Shown one piece after another: positions 16,769-24,006 of a stretch of 24,006 bases of DNA. The DNA is from Neptuniibacter sp. (lineage in GTDB: Bacteria; Pseudomonadota; Gammaproteobacteria; Pseudomonadales; Balneatricaceae), in NCBI GenBank assembly GCA_030149405.1, contig JASBRM010000357.1, positions 1 through 24,006 of the forward strand. The letters run 5' to 3'. The notes beneath the pieces were generated by a model, which worked only from the letters and a program-made list of their open reading frames with translations, was not told the origin of the DNA and ran no database searches. Numbering within the stretch: position 1 is the first letter of the stretch; the number at the start of each line of letters is the position of its first letter. The translations under genes and the position numbers were made by a program.

Positions 16769-17800
16769 CTAGCTTGTACTCTCTAACAAAAACGCCCGGT
16801 TATTATACAAAGTAGCCACATCCGGTGCGCCAAGCAGAAACATCGCTGTTCTAAATTCTGTTTTGATTTTTTCTATCTCATCTACCACTGCATCAGCTGA
16901 TTCCATAGCTGGTTTTAGCAGCGGTGCGGCCATGCCACATAAGGAGGCGCCGAGTATAACAGATTTAACCATATCAATCCCATCTCTTAAGCCCCCACTT
17001 GCAACTATGGTGGCACGCTCTAAATAGGGATTGGCCATTGATAAAGCTAAGGGGGTAGGAATACCCCAATCCTGAAATAAAATACCCAGGCTATCATTAT
17101 CTTTTCTGCGATGAGACTCAATGCGGCTCCAGGACGTTCCACCGCAGCCAGCAACATCAAAATAAGTTACCCCATTGGATAAGCCCAGCTCGATATCTGC
17201 GGCAGAAAGGCCGCTGCCAACCTCTTTTAACATCACAGGAACATCAAGTTGGTTAACCAATTGAGCAATTTTAGAGCTTAAATCTGAAAAGTCAGTATCA
17301 CCTTCAGGCTGAACTGCCTCTTGGAGGGGATTAAGATGAAGATACAAAGCATCCGCCTGCATACAGTCCACGGCGGACTTAGCCTGCTCCACATTCATAC
17401 CATAATTGAACTGAACGGCTCCCAGATTGCTTATTAATGGCACATCTGGGGCCAGTTCACGCAGCTCAAAGCTTTCTTTCGCCGCTAGATTAGTAAACAT
17501 GACCCTTTGAGAGCCTACTGCCATAGCAACACGGGTTTTCTGAGCAGCAATAGCCAGATTGCGATTAATCGTTTTAACTACTTCATGATCCCCTCCAGTC
17601 ATAGAAGAGATCAAAAGCGGGAATGACAAGTCATAATCGAGAAATGAGCACGATGTATCGACATCACCCAATGCAATTTCAGGTAACGCTCTGTGAGCAA
17701 GGCGAATATCATCAAAATAGCGCTTTGAGCGATCTGTCAAAGGGTCATTTTCAATTGCTCGAATATGCTCAAGCTTCCGCTCATTCGTTTGATCTGACAT
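16769..17800 (-). CDS. fni: Isopentenyl-diphosphate delta-isomerase, type 2 (FMN)
   Basis: The type 2 isomerase (Idi-2/Fni) interconverts IPP and DMAPP and needs FMN and NAD(P)H. It is unrelated to the Nudix type 1 enzyme of E. coli. Recognisable TIM-barrel FMN segments are PLLISSMTGGD (62-72), AMAVGSQR (93-100), NLGAVQFNYG, the substrate segment HLNPLQEAVQPEGD (156-169), GCGGTSWSRIE and ASGGLRDGIDMVKSVILGAS. The second of two adjacent ATGs is chosen because GGAG lies 5 bases before it; it shares one base with the mvaA stop (TGATG). It is 343 residues, the normal length. Type 2 isomerases commonly travel with mevalonate genes, and this one lies between mvaA and mvaS. Confidence 0.95.
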   Translation of the reverse strand: MSDQTNERKLEHIRAIENDPLTDRSKRYFDDIRLAHRALPEIALGDVDTSCSFLDYDLSFPLLISSMTGGDHEVVKTINRNLAIAAQKTRVAMAVGSQRVMFTNLAAKESFELRELAPDVPLISNLGAVQFNYGMNVEQAKSAVDCMQADALYLHLNPLQEAVQPEGDTDFSDLSSKIAQLVNQLDVPVMLKEVGSGLSAADIELGLSNGVTYFDVAGCGGTSWSRIESHRRKDNDSLGILFQDWGIPTPLALSMANPYLERATIVASGGLRDGIDMVKSVILGASLCGMAAPLLKPAMESADAVVDEIEKIKTEFRTAMFLLGAPDVATLYNNRAFLLESTS

Positions 17801-18834
17801 CATCTCTCCAATTTAAGATGAGCTTCCATCAGCTCACCTGGATTGGTTTGTGCTGCTATCAATGACAATTCGCCGCAAAGAACAGTTGCAGCACAAATAG
17901 CCGCTAACCTACGAGCATTGGCACCCGGTTCTCTTTGCTCTTTACAGCCTAGATCAGCAAGGTTTTGCTCGACGAAATCAATGCCTTTACCGTTACCTAC
18001 CGACCCCATAATCAGGTTCGGGATCGTACAAGAGAAGTAAAGGTCACCGTTACGGACTTCGGCATGCACAATACCTTGTGAACCCTCAATGATATTGGCT
18101 GCATCCTGGCCGGTAGCCAGATAAAAAGCCAGCAGCATATTGGCATAATGGGCGTTTGCACTGCGTAGACCACCCGCAACCATAGTACCTATAAGGTTCT
18201 TTTTGATATTCAGATCAACAACTTTTTCCGGAGTTGTTTTAAGGCGGCGCTCACATATCTCCCGAGGAATCAGAATCTCACTGACAACATACTTACCACG
18301 ACCCAGGATGCCATTAACAGCAGTCGCTTTTTTATCTGAACAATAATTTCCGGAAATGGATGAATAACGCAGCTGTGGATATTCGGACAGAATCCATGGA
18401 ATGATTTTATCTGCAGCATTGGTCACCATGTTATGACCAGAAGCATCGCCGGTGGTGAATTCAAGTCTGAGATAGATCAGGTTAGCAACAATCTGGCTGT
18501 TCAAATCAATCAGACGCGCAAAACGGCTGGTCTGCGAAACCACCTGATTAAGATCATCCATCCGACTTTTTATAGAATTAAGCGCTAATAAAGCTGCCTC
18601 AGCATCTTCAGCCTCCAACAGGATTGATCGGCTCATTCGCTCATCAACCACTGTTGTTTTAATTCCATCAGTCAGCATCGAAACCCTTGCGCCGCGGCCT
18701 ACAGAAGGCCAAAGGGGAGTTTCATAAGTCGCTAACGGAACAGCAATCTGATCGTTTAGGACTGGACCTGTAATTCTAATCGGCCCAACACTACGCATAG
18801 GAATTGGAGCCTGAGTAATTTTATGTGCTTTCAT
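17800..18834 (-). CDS. mvaA: Hydroxymethylglutaryl-CoA reductase
   Basis: HMG-CoA reductase makes mevalonate from HMG-CoA using NAD(P)H, the committed step. The 344-residue soluble protein lacks the membrane anchor of eukaryotic enzymes. Catalytic candidates are Glu39 (LATYETPLWPSVGRG), Lys168/169 (GNYCSDKKATAVNGILGRGK), an Asp in TGQDAANIIEGSQG and the C-terminal His in MEAHLKLER. TTGDASGHNMVTNAA (from 128) is the nucleotide-binding segment, closer to class I than class II enzymes. An in-frame ATG at 18882 would add 16 residues encoded by a terminator hairpin, so MKAHKITQAP is preferred, although its ribosome binding site is weak. This is the first gene of the mevalonate operon and follows a promoter-like sequence. 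Confidence 0.93.
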   Translation of the reverse strand: MKAHKITQAPIPMRSVGPIRITGPVLNDQIAVPLATYETPLWPSVGRGARVSMLTDGIKTTVVDERMSRSILLEAEDAEAALLALNSIKSRMDDLNQVVSQTSRFARLIDLNSQIVANLIYLRLEFTTGDASGHNMVTNAADKIIPWILSEYPQLRYSSISGNYCSDKKATAVNGILGRGKYVVSEILIPREICERRLKTTPEKVVDLNIKKNLIGTMVAGGLRSANAHYANMLLAFYLATGQDAANIIEGSQGIVHAEVRNGDLYFSCTIPNLIMGSVGNGKGIDFVEQNLADLGCKEQREPGANARRLAAICAATVLCGELSLIAAQTNPGELMEAHLKLER

Positions 18835-18844
18835 CTTAATTCTT

Positions 18845-18879
18845 AAAAAAGAAAAAGGGCTGCAGTTAGCAACCCTTTT
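18845..18879 (-). terminator. Intrinsic terminator-type hairpin in front of mvaA
   Basis: On the minus strand AAAAGGGTTGC pairs with GCAGCCCTTTT (11 bp with one wobble, 5-base loop) and is followed by TTCTTTTTT. It lies about 80 bases after the TolC-family gene and 10 bases before the preferred mvaA start. It may terminate the upstream secretion transcript. It also lies downstream of the putative mvaA promoter, so it would be in the mvaA leader and could act as an attenuator. Confidence 0.8.
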
Positions 18880-18899
18880 CATGTTAAGTAGCTCGGCGT

Positions 18900-18928
18900 A
18901 TTTTATAAAAACCGCGCAGCTTTTCCAA
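18900..18928 (-). promoter_or_regulatory. Putative sigma-70 promoter of the mevalonate operon
   Basis: On the minus strand TTGGAA (18923-18928), a 17-base spacer and TAAAAT (18900-18905) form a plausible promoter between the TolC-family gene and mvaA. The start site would be near 18893, upstream of the terminator-type hairpin. The shifted TATAAA in the same place is an alternative -10. Confidence 0.5.
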
Positions 18929-18956
18929 TTAATGCCTTAATATAATGCACTAACCA

Positions 18957-20321
18957 TCAGGACTGAGTTTTATCTGCCATTTCTTGGCTCTGTTTCACTT
19001 CAACATCACCCAGATTTGGCTCAGGCATCTGAATTTCCATTGACTCCAGCAACTGCCCCATACCATCCAAAAGGCGGAAGTGAGTTACAAGGTGGTCATA
19101 CTGAGCATTTGCAAGATCAATCTTTGAAGAAAATACTTCATTTTCAGTATCCAGAAGATCCAACAGGGAACGCTGACCGATATCAAACTGCTTCTTATAG
19201 GAATCACGAGTCGAAGTACTGGAAATCACATGCTGTTCTAGATAAGGCAGTTGTCTAGACAGTATCTGATGAGCGTTCCAAGAAAGCTTCAGACTCTGTA
19301 CAACTTCACGTTGCGTATTCATCTGTATTGAGCGAGATTCTTCAATCTGATGTTGTGTTTGACGCACACGCGCTTTGTCCGCACCGCCATTATACAAGTT
19401 ATAACGCATACGAATCATAGCTGTCAGATCTTCATTGGTACCATCTACCCCATCAATATCATTGTTCCAGGTGCGATCAATTTCCAGATCAAACCGTGGG
19501 TAGTAATTACGCTTAGCCGCTTGATACTGAGCAACTGCTGCTTCTGTATCCGCTTTGGCTACCAGAATGGTTGGATGATTCTCGTAGGCGATATTTAACA
19601 CCTCTTCAATGTCACCCGGAATAATCTCTTGAGCCTTATCGACTATCGCTGGGTACTGAAGATCCTGCGGCGCTTCAACCCCAACTACTCGATAAAAGTT
19701 CGCTTCGGCATCTAACAGGTTATTTTCTTCAGCCAAAACATTAACTTCAGCAAGTGCCAATCGGCCTTCTGCCTGTTCGATAGAAGCAATAGCCCCAAGA
19801 CCTGATTCAGCGCGGCGCTTTATCTGGTCATAAATCTTCACATGGTTATAAAGATTTTCTTTGGTCAGTTTCAGTAATTCTCTTCTACGGTGAACTTCGG
19901 TGTAACCGCGGGCGGCCTCTAGGATAAAATCTTCGGCCACCTCTTCTAAACGCCTGTCAGCTGAAGTCGCACGAGCTTTATGTCGTTTAACTTCACTTGA
20001 TGTTGCAAAACCATCAAATAGCATCTGACGAAAACTCAGACTGGCTTCACCACGATCCAGTTCAACATCATCATTACCACCGGCTCTTGTAGTACTGTTA
20101 TTTGTCCACTCATAACCATAACCCAAAGCAGCATCCAACTTGGGGTAATAACCTGACCGAGCCTGAGCAATTTCCTGATAAATAGCATTCCGAGAATGAA
20201 CTGCTCGTTGTATATCAGGATTTTCTGACAAGCCCTGAGCAACCACTTCTTCTAGCGTTGCTGATTGAGCTGCTGTTGCCATCATCCCTAACACTACACC
20301 AGCAATTACTAATCTGGACAT
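18957..20321 (-). CDS. TolC-family outer membrane channel of a type I secretion system
   Basis: A 454-residue TolC-family protein, the outer membrane duct of a type I secretion system (LapE/AggA-like). The chosen ATG, MSRLVIAGVVLG, has AGGTGA 7 bases upstream and gives a clean signal peptide ending near AAQSA at residue 21; the longer frame to 20366 would bury it. Two outer-membrane-efflux repeats follow, rich in long helices, for example SLSFRQMLFDGFATSSEVKRHKAR in the first half and MIRMRYNLYNGGADKARVRQTQ in the second. The segment near the end, FDIGQRSLLDLLDTENEVF, is a strong family marker. It is the last gene of the secretion cluster, 70 bases after the LuxR-type regulator, and is followed by a terminator hairpin. 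Confidence 0.93.
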   Translation of the reverse strand: MSRLVIAGVVLGMMATAAQSATLEEVVAQGLSENPDIQRAVHSRNAIYQEIAQARSGYYPKLDAALGYGYEWTNNSTTRAGGNDDVELDRGEASLSFRQMLFDGFATSSEVKRHKARATSADRRLEEVAEDFILEAARGYTEVHRRRELLKLTKENLYNHVKIYDQIKRRAESGLGAIASIEQAEGRLALAEVNVLAEENNLLDAEANFYRVVGVEAPQDLQYPAIVDKAQEIIPGDIEEVLNIAYENHPTILVAKADTEAAVAQYQAAKRNYYPRFDLEIDRTWNNDIDGVDGTNEDLTAMIRMRYNLYNGGADKARVRQTQHQIEESRSIQMNTQREVVQSLKLSWNAHQILSRQLPYLEQHVISSTSTRDSYKKQFDIGQRSLLDLLDTENEVFSSKIDLANAQYDHLVTHFRLLDGMGQLLESMEIQMPEPNLGDVEVKQSQEMADKTQS

Positions 20322-20391
20322 GATCATTTCACCTAATTGTTTTAATTTTAATAATAGCTGCAACACTTCATTCCAGCTATTTCTGCATTTC

Positions 20392-21024
20392 TCAGCTTTT
20401 ATTTGCCATTAGAATCAATGAGATTCTGTCTACAGCCCCAGTTTTCTGGAAAATCGAACTTAGATGCGCTTTCACTGTTCGCTCAGTGATATCCAGGCTG
20501 CGAGCAATTTCTTTGTTACTCACACCGGTTACTAAAACTGAAAGAACATCCTTTTCCCGAGCACTTAGGTCTTTGAAAAGATCATTTTCAATCTCAAGGG
20601 CTAAAGGTTCAGATTCAGGCTGAGAATTTGTTAAAAGCATTTTCAATAGCTTTTGCAATAACTCAGGTCCTGCCCAGATATCTCCATTTTTTATTGTCTT
20701 CAGAACTTCAAAAAATAAAGACTGGGTTATGAAAGCGTTTATATAAGCATTAGCGCCAGCTTGTAGCGCTTTCAAACCTTCATTTTCTTCTGGAACATCG
20801 GTAGCAACAATGAGCAGTACAGACGGGTTTTCGGCTTTAAATCGGAATATATCGTTATAAGATGACGGAGCTATTGAAGATAGGTGAATGATTACCATAT
20901 CTCCTTTTGAAACACGCCCGGCTGTTAGTTCTGAAACGGGTAAAACTTGAGGCTGGCTCTCCTGCAAGATTTCACTCCAACGTTGAAGGACGTTAGGACG
21001 ATTACCAATCAAAAATAACTTCAT
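20392..21024 (-). CDS. LuxR/NarL-type regulator with degenerate receiver domain
   Basis: A DNA-binding regulator with a C-terminal LuxR helix-turn-helix (LSAREKDVLSVLVTGVSNKEIARSLDITERTVKAHLSSIF, about 145-185). Its N-terminal domain has the receiver shape but lacks the key acidic residues: the usual paired Asp after strand 1 are Asn-Arg (LFLIGNRPNV), and the phosphoacceptor Asp of strand 3 appears to be His (MVIIHLSSIA). It is therefore unlikely to be controlled by ordinary phosphorylation. MKLFLIGN at 21024 gives 210 residues; the longer frame opens with TTG at 21111, almost on the putative transcription start. It sits between the HlyD-type adaptor and the TolC-family gene and probably controls the secretion locus or its substrate. 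Confidence 0.87.
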   Translation of the reverse strand: MKLFLIGNRPNVLQRWSEILQESQPQVLPVSELTAGRVSKGDMVIIHLSSIAPSSYNDIFRFKAENPSVLLIVATDVPEENEGLKALQAGANAYINAFITQSLFFEVLKTIKNGDIWAGPELLQKLLKMLLTNSQPESEPLALEIENDLFKDLSAREKDVLSVLVTGVSNKEIARSLDITERTVKAHLSSIFQKTGAVDRISLILMANKS

Positions 21025-21112
21025 AAAGTCTGATTTTATTATGCTTATTTTTAACGCCCCCAACAGCAAATGACTTAGTGTCGAAAGCAATACTTTTGGT
21101 CCAACAAACAAT

Positions 21113-21141
21113 ACTATAATTTATAGCTGGAGTTCAGTTAA
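21113..21141 (-). promoter_or_regulatory. Putative promoter of the LuxR-type regulator
   Basis: On the minus strand TTAACT (21136-21141), 17 bases and TATAGT (21113-21118) form a fair sigma-70 promoter in the 99-base gap after the HlyD-type gene. The start would be near 21106, leaving a leader of about 80 bases to the preferred ATG. It suggests that the regulator and the TolC-family gene can be transcribed apart from the ABC and adaptor genes. Confidence 0.5.
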
Positions 21142-21210
21142 GCCATTGATCTTCGCTTACTCGCATTCTAAAAACAAGCTAAAGATATCAATCAGATAGC
21201 ACTTTATTGA

Positions 21211-22530
21211 TCAGCGTTCGGTTAACGCATTATTTTTAGCCTTTAAAACTGGTTTTAATAGGTAATCCATCACTGTTTTCTTACCCGTAAGGATATCAAC
21301 ACTCACCGTCATACCTGCAATCAGTGGCAATTCTTTACCCGATGACCCTATGAAGGGTTGATTTGTTTCCAACCTCACCAAGTAATAGCTTTCACCCTCC
21401 TCATCTATGATGGTACTTGGGCTGACAAAAACAACTTCTGCATCAACTCCGCCATAAATTGAGAAGTCATAAGCCGACACTTTAATGACCGCAGATTGTC
21501 CACGAGTAATATTGGCGATATCTGCAGGCCTAATTCTCGCTTCAACCAACAAAGTATCTTCCCAGGGAATAATGTTTAACAGTTCATCCCCTGGTTGAAC
21601 TACACCTTCTACTGTATTCACCAACAATTGCTTAACTGTCCCTTTAACCGGCGCCTTTACCTCTGCTCGATCAATTCGATCATTCATACCCGTTAAGGCT
21701 TCTTTAAGGCGCGAAACTTCTGCAACAACCTCGTTCAATTCTCTTCGTGCAGTATTTCGGAACTGGAGTTCTGACTCACCTAGGTTTTGCTTCGTCTCCT
21801 CCAGTGTTGATTGAATACGTGGAATATTCAGACGGACCCCAGACAGCTCTCCCTGAAGATCATTAAGCTGACGTTTAAGCCTGAGAAATTCCACTTCAGA
21901 TATAACTCCTTCTCGCAATAAAGGTTCAGTAATCGTCAGTTCTCGTTTTAACAAGTTATAACTTCTGACCAACTGCTGTTCCTGAGAGCGTGCAGCCTTG
22001 AGCTCCTGATTTCTCTGACGTACCTGTTGTTCAAGAGCCCCCAAAGAGGCTTTAAGTTCTTGCTGGCGGGTTGAATAGAGAAATTTTTCCTGCGATAACA
22101 TCGACTGATATTCGCTGGGTAAATCCACATCCTCGGCAAAAGCCTTGTTATCAGCTTCCGCTTGTAATCGAGCTGATTTAGCGACCAGTTCATACATTCG
22201 AACCTGATTTTCCTTCAAAGAGCTCGAAAAACGGATATCATCAATTCTGAGAAGCACCTGCCCCTTATCTACCAAATCCCCTTCTTGGACCAGAATTTCA
22301 GAAACAGCACCACCTTCGAGTGTTTCGACAATCTGAAGTTGACTGGAAGGAATGATTTCACCCTCTCCACGAGTAATTTCGTCCAGCTCAGCCCAAGTTG
22401 CCCAATAAATTGCGAGCAAGATGAACAACACAATCATCCAAAGCAAAGCTCTTGCACCACCAGGGGTTTGCTCAGAAATAGCCTCACTGATACTACTCAT
22501 GTACTGCAGATCTTTTTGGTTGTGACTCAT
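21211..22530 (-). CDS. HlyD-family membrane fusion protein of a type I secretion system
   Basis: The periplasmic adaptor linking the ABC exporter to the TolC-family channel (HlyD/LapC/PrtE type). The 439 residues comprise a short cytoplasmic N-terminus, one membrane helix at about 27-47 (ARALLWMIVLFILLAIYWAT), a lipoyl-like hairpin half (GGAVSEILVQEGDLVDKGQVLLRIDD) and a long coiled coil (about 100-285, rich in Gln/Glu/Leu). The second lipoyl half (VKAPVKGTVKQLLVNTVEGVVQPGDEL) and a beta-barrel C-terminus (LIAGMTVSVDILTGKKTVMDYLLKPV) complete it. Its ATG follows the ABC gene by 6 bases, with AGAGGT 8 bases upstream, so the two are co-translated. Confidence 0.95.
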   Translation of the reverse strand: MSHNQKDLQYMSSISEAISEQTPGGARALLWMIVLFILLAIYWATWAELDEITRGEGEIIPSSQLQIVETLEGGAVSEILVQEGDLVDKGQVLLRIDDIRFSSSLKENQVRMYELVAKSARLQAEADNKAFAEDVDLPSEYQSMLSQEKFLYSTRQQELKASLGALEQQVRQRNQELKAARSQEQQLVRSYNLLKRELTITEPLLREGVISEVEFLRLKRQLNDLQGELSGVRLNIPRIQSTLEETKQNLGESELQFRNTARRELNEVVAEVSRLKEALTGMNDRIDRAEVKAPVKGTVKQLLVNTVEGVVQPGDELLNIIPWEDTLLVEARIRPADIANITRGQSAVIKVSAYDFSIYGGVDAEVVFVSPSTIIDEEGESYYLVRLETNQPFIGSSGKELPLIAGMTVSVDILTGKKTVMDYLLKPVLKAKNNALTER

Positions 22531-22536
22531 CTGTTG

Positions 22537-24006
22537 TTACCTCTGGATCTGCAAACGGCCCTGCTTAAGAGCCTCCAGTACAGCATCTTTAGGACCGTCT
22601 GCAACGATTCTTCCTGAATCCATAACAATGATTCGATCCACCAGTGACAGTAAAGACATCTTGTGAGTTACCACAAGCATGGTCCTTTCTTTTGAATACT
22701 CATTGAGCACCTTTTTAATCTGCTCTTCCGATGAGTTGTCCATTGAAGCAGTTGGCTCATCAAGAATCAGAATGTTGGGCTCATGAATAAGCGCCCGCGC
22801 TACAGCAATTGTTTGCCGCTGACCACCCGAAAGACCTGCTCCACGCTCACCCACAGGCATATCGAAGCCTTGCGGGTGTCGATTTACCATCTCCGAAACG
22901 CCCGTCAGGTTAGCGACATCCACTAAACGCGTATCATCTGTTTGAGGTGAACCTATGATGATATTTTCACGAACCGTTCCTGAGAAAAGCATTATGTCCT
23001 GGGGCATGTAGCCAAAATTTCTGCGCAGGTCGACAGGATCAATCTGTTTCATATCAATACCATCAATACGCACCGATCCTTCACCCGGTTCGTAAAGACC
23101 TAACACCAGCTTCTCGATGGTTGTTTTGCCGGAACCGATTCGGCCAATTAATGCCACTTTTTCTCCCGGCTTAACTGAGAAAGAAACCCGGTCCAGAGCT
23201 TTTTGCTCCTGCCCAGGGTAAGCAAAGCTGACATCCTTAAACTCAATTGAACCTTTCAGCTCTGAACGATGAACAAACTGCTGTCCCTCCTCCCTTTCAG
23301 AAGGCAACTCCATGATTTCATTAAGCCCTTTCAGAGCTGTTGAAGCCTGATGAAAACCAATCACCAGATTTGCCACCTGACTCATTGGTGCAATCGCGCG
23401 GCCGGATAGAATGACACATGCAACCAAGGCACCCATTGTCAGCTCATGCTCACTGATCAGGTAAACACCGGTTATCACAATAGCAATTGAGGTCATCTGT
23501 TGCACAAAGGAAGCAAAGTTCACAACCAGAGATGACAACATACGGGACTTTAGGCTCCACTTCGCGATATAACCAACCGCCTGTTCCCATGACAGCTGCA
23601 GAGATGATGTCGCCCTCTGAGTTTTTGCAGTTTCCATCGCAGTTAAGCTTTCAATCAGAGTCGAGTTTTTCTGAGCATTTGAGGCAAAGGTTTTTTCAAC
23701 TGACCTACGTAAGGCTGGTCTGATTACAAAAGAGAAAAGAATAATTAATGGTATAGCCACTGCAGGAGCAATTACCAAAGGCCCGCCAATAAAGGCAATG
23801 ACAGCCAGGAAAAGAAATGCAAAAGGAAGATCAATCAGGACCGTGTTCGTAGTGGAACTCAAGAACGATTTAATACTATCAAACTCTCTTAAGTTGCTGG
23901 CAAACGATCCCACTGAAGGGGGCAACGCGCTGTATTTGAGAGAGAGAACTTTTTCAAATAACAGGGATGACAATATGACATCACCTTTTTTACCTGCCAC
24001 CTCAAT
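22537..24006 (-). CDS. Type I secretion ABC transporter (permease-ATPase), 5' end cut by the window
   Basis: The C-terminal 489 residues of a LapB/LssB-like ABC exporter that powers type I secretion across the inner membrane. The frame is open to the right edge, so about 200 or more residues are missing, including any N-terminal C39-like domain. Membrane helices are seen at about 53-72, 76-96, 155-182 and 188-208 (numbered from 24000). The ATPase domain has Walker A GRIGSGKT at 286-293, Q-loop MPQD, signature LSGGQ at 390-394, Walker B LILDEP at 411-416 and the H-loop His in VVTHKM. SSLLFEKVLSLKY followed by PPSVGSFASNLREFDS is typical of the LapB group. The HlyD-type gene follows by 6 bases. 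The substrate is not in the window. Confidence 0.94.
   Translation of the reverse strand: MEVAGKKGDVILSSLLFEKVLSLKYSALPPSVGSFASNLREFDSIKSFLSSTTNTVLIDLPFAFLFLAVIAFIGGPLVIAPAVAIPLIILFSFVIRPALRRSVEKTFASNAQKNSTLIESLTAMETAKTQRATSSLQLSWEQAVGYIAKWSLKSRMLSSLVVNFASFVQQMTSIAIVITGVYLISEHELTMGALVACVILSGRAIAPMSQVANLVIGFHQASTALKGLNEIMELPSEREEGQQFVHRSELKGSIEFKDVSFAYPGQEQKALDRVSFSVKPGEKVALIGRIGSGKTTIEKLVLGLYEPGEGSVRIDGIDMKQIDPVDLRRNFGYMPQDIMLFSGTVRENIIIGSPQTDDTRLVDVANLTGVSEMVNRHPQGFDMPVGERGAGLSGGQRQTIAVARALIHEPNILILDEPTASMDNSSEEQIKKVLNEYSKERTMLVVTHKMSLLSLVDRIIVMDSGRIVADGPKDAVLEALKQGRLQIQR

Noticed and set aside
18835..18882. 16-residue N-terminal extension of HMG-CoA reductase
   Set aside because: The extension is encoded by a terminator-type hairpin, has no ribosome binding site at its ATG and is not needed for the family length.
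20322..20366. Longer start for the TolC-family protein
   Set aside because: It would place about 15 residues before the signal peptide; the ATG at 20321 has AGGTGA at proper spacing.
21025..21111. 29-residue N-terminal extension of the LuxR-type regulator from a TTG
   Set aside because: The TTG coincides with the predicted promoter start region, and the receiver-like domain begins at the later ATG.

Overview
The window reads as a chromosomal segment of a gammaproteobacterium, most likely a marine Oceanospirillales-type organism. That placement is my inference, from the thrS-infC-rpmI-rplT-pheS-pheT order, PolB and LutABC of gammaproteobacterial type, and moderate GC. Nearly everything is encoded on the minus strand; the one clear plus-strand gene is a small YjfB-like gene. 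No rRNA, tRNA, CRISPR or insertion sequence was found. No gene-free stretch exceeds 300 bases; the longest, about 250 and 230 bases, carry regulatory sites.

Positions 1-5930 hold the translation operon, read right to left: thrS, infC (ATC start), rpmI, rplT, pheS, pheT (cut by the left edge). The thrS leader holds two hairpins that present threonine anticodon triplets (GGU and CGU) just upstream of the ribosome binding site, as expected for ThrRS autoregulation. An intrinsic terminator separates rplT from pheS with no Phe-rich leader peptide, and a weaker hairpin lies between infC and rpmI.

Positions 5950-9920 hold a lactate-oxidation module: an FCD-type GntR regulator, then lutA, lutB, lutC and a strong terminator. 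The same 13-base operator core lies in front of lutA and in front of the regulator, which points to autoregulation and local control. It also suggests the regulator starts at an internal TTG.

Positions 9990-10330 carry a YjfB-family gene behind a near-consensus sigma-28 (FliA) promoter, so it is probably a member of the flagellar regulon. It ends one base from the end of polB, which is convergent.

Positions 10331-18930 hold a tightly packed operon encoding a full mevalonate route from HMG-CoA to IPP/DMAPP: mvaA, type 2 idi, mvaS, mevalonate kinase, a second GHMP kinase (probable phosphomevalonate kinase) and mvaD. polB (DNA polymerase II) follows 5 bases later. Gammaproteobacteria normally use the MEP pathway, so this operon is the most unusual metabolic content here. 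A promoter-like sequence followed by a terminator-type hairpin precedes mvaA.

Positions 18957-24006 hold a type I secretion locus: a LapB/LssB-like ABC exporter (cut by the right edge), a HlyD-type adaptor, a LuxR-type regulator with a degenerate receiver and its own promoter, and a TolC-family outer membrane channel. No secreted substrate is visible.
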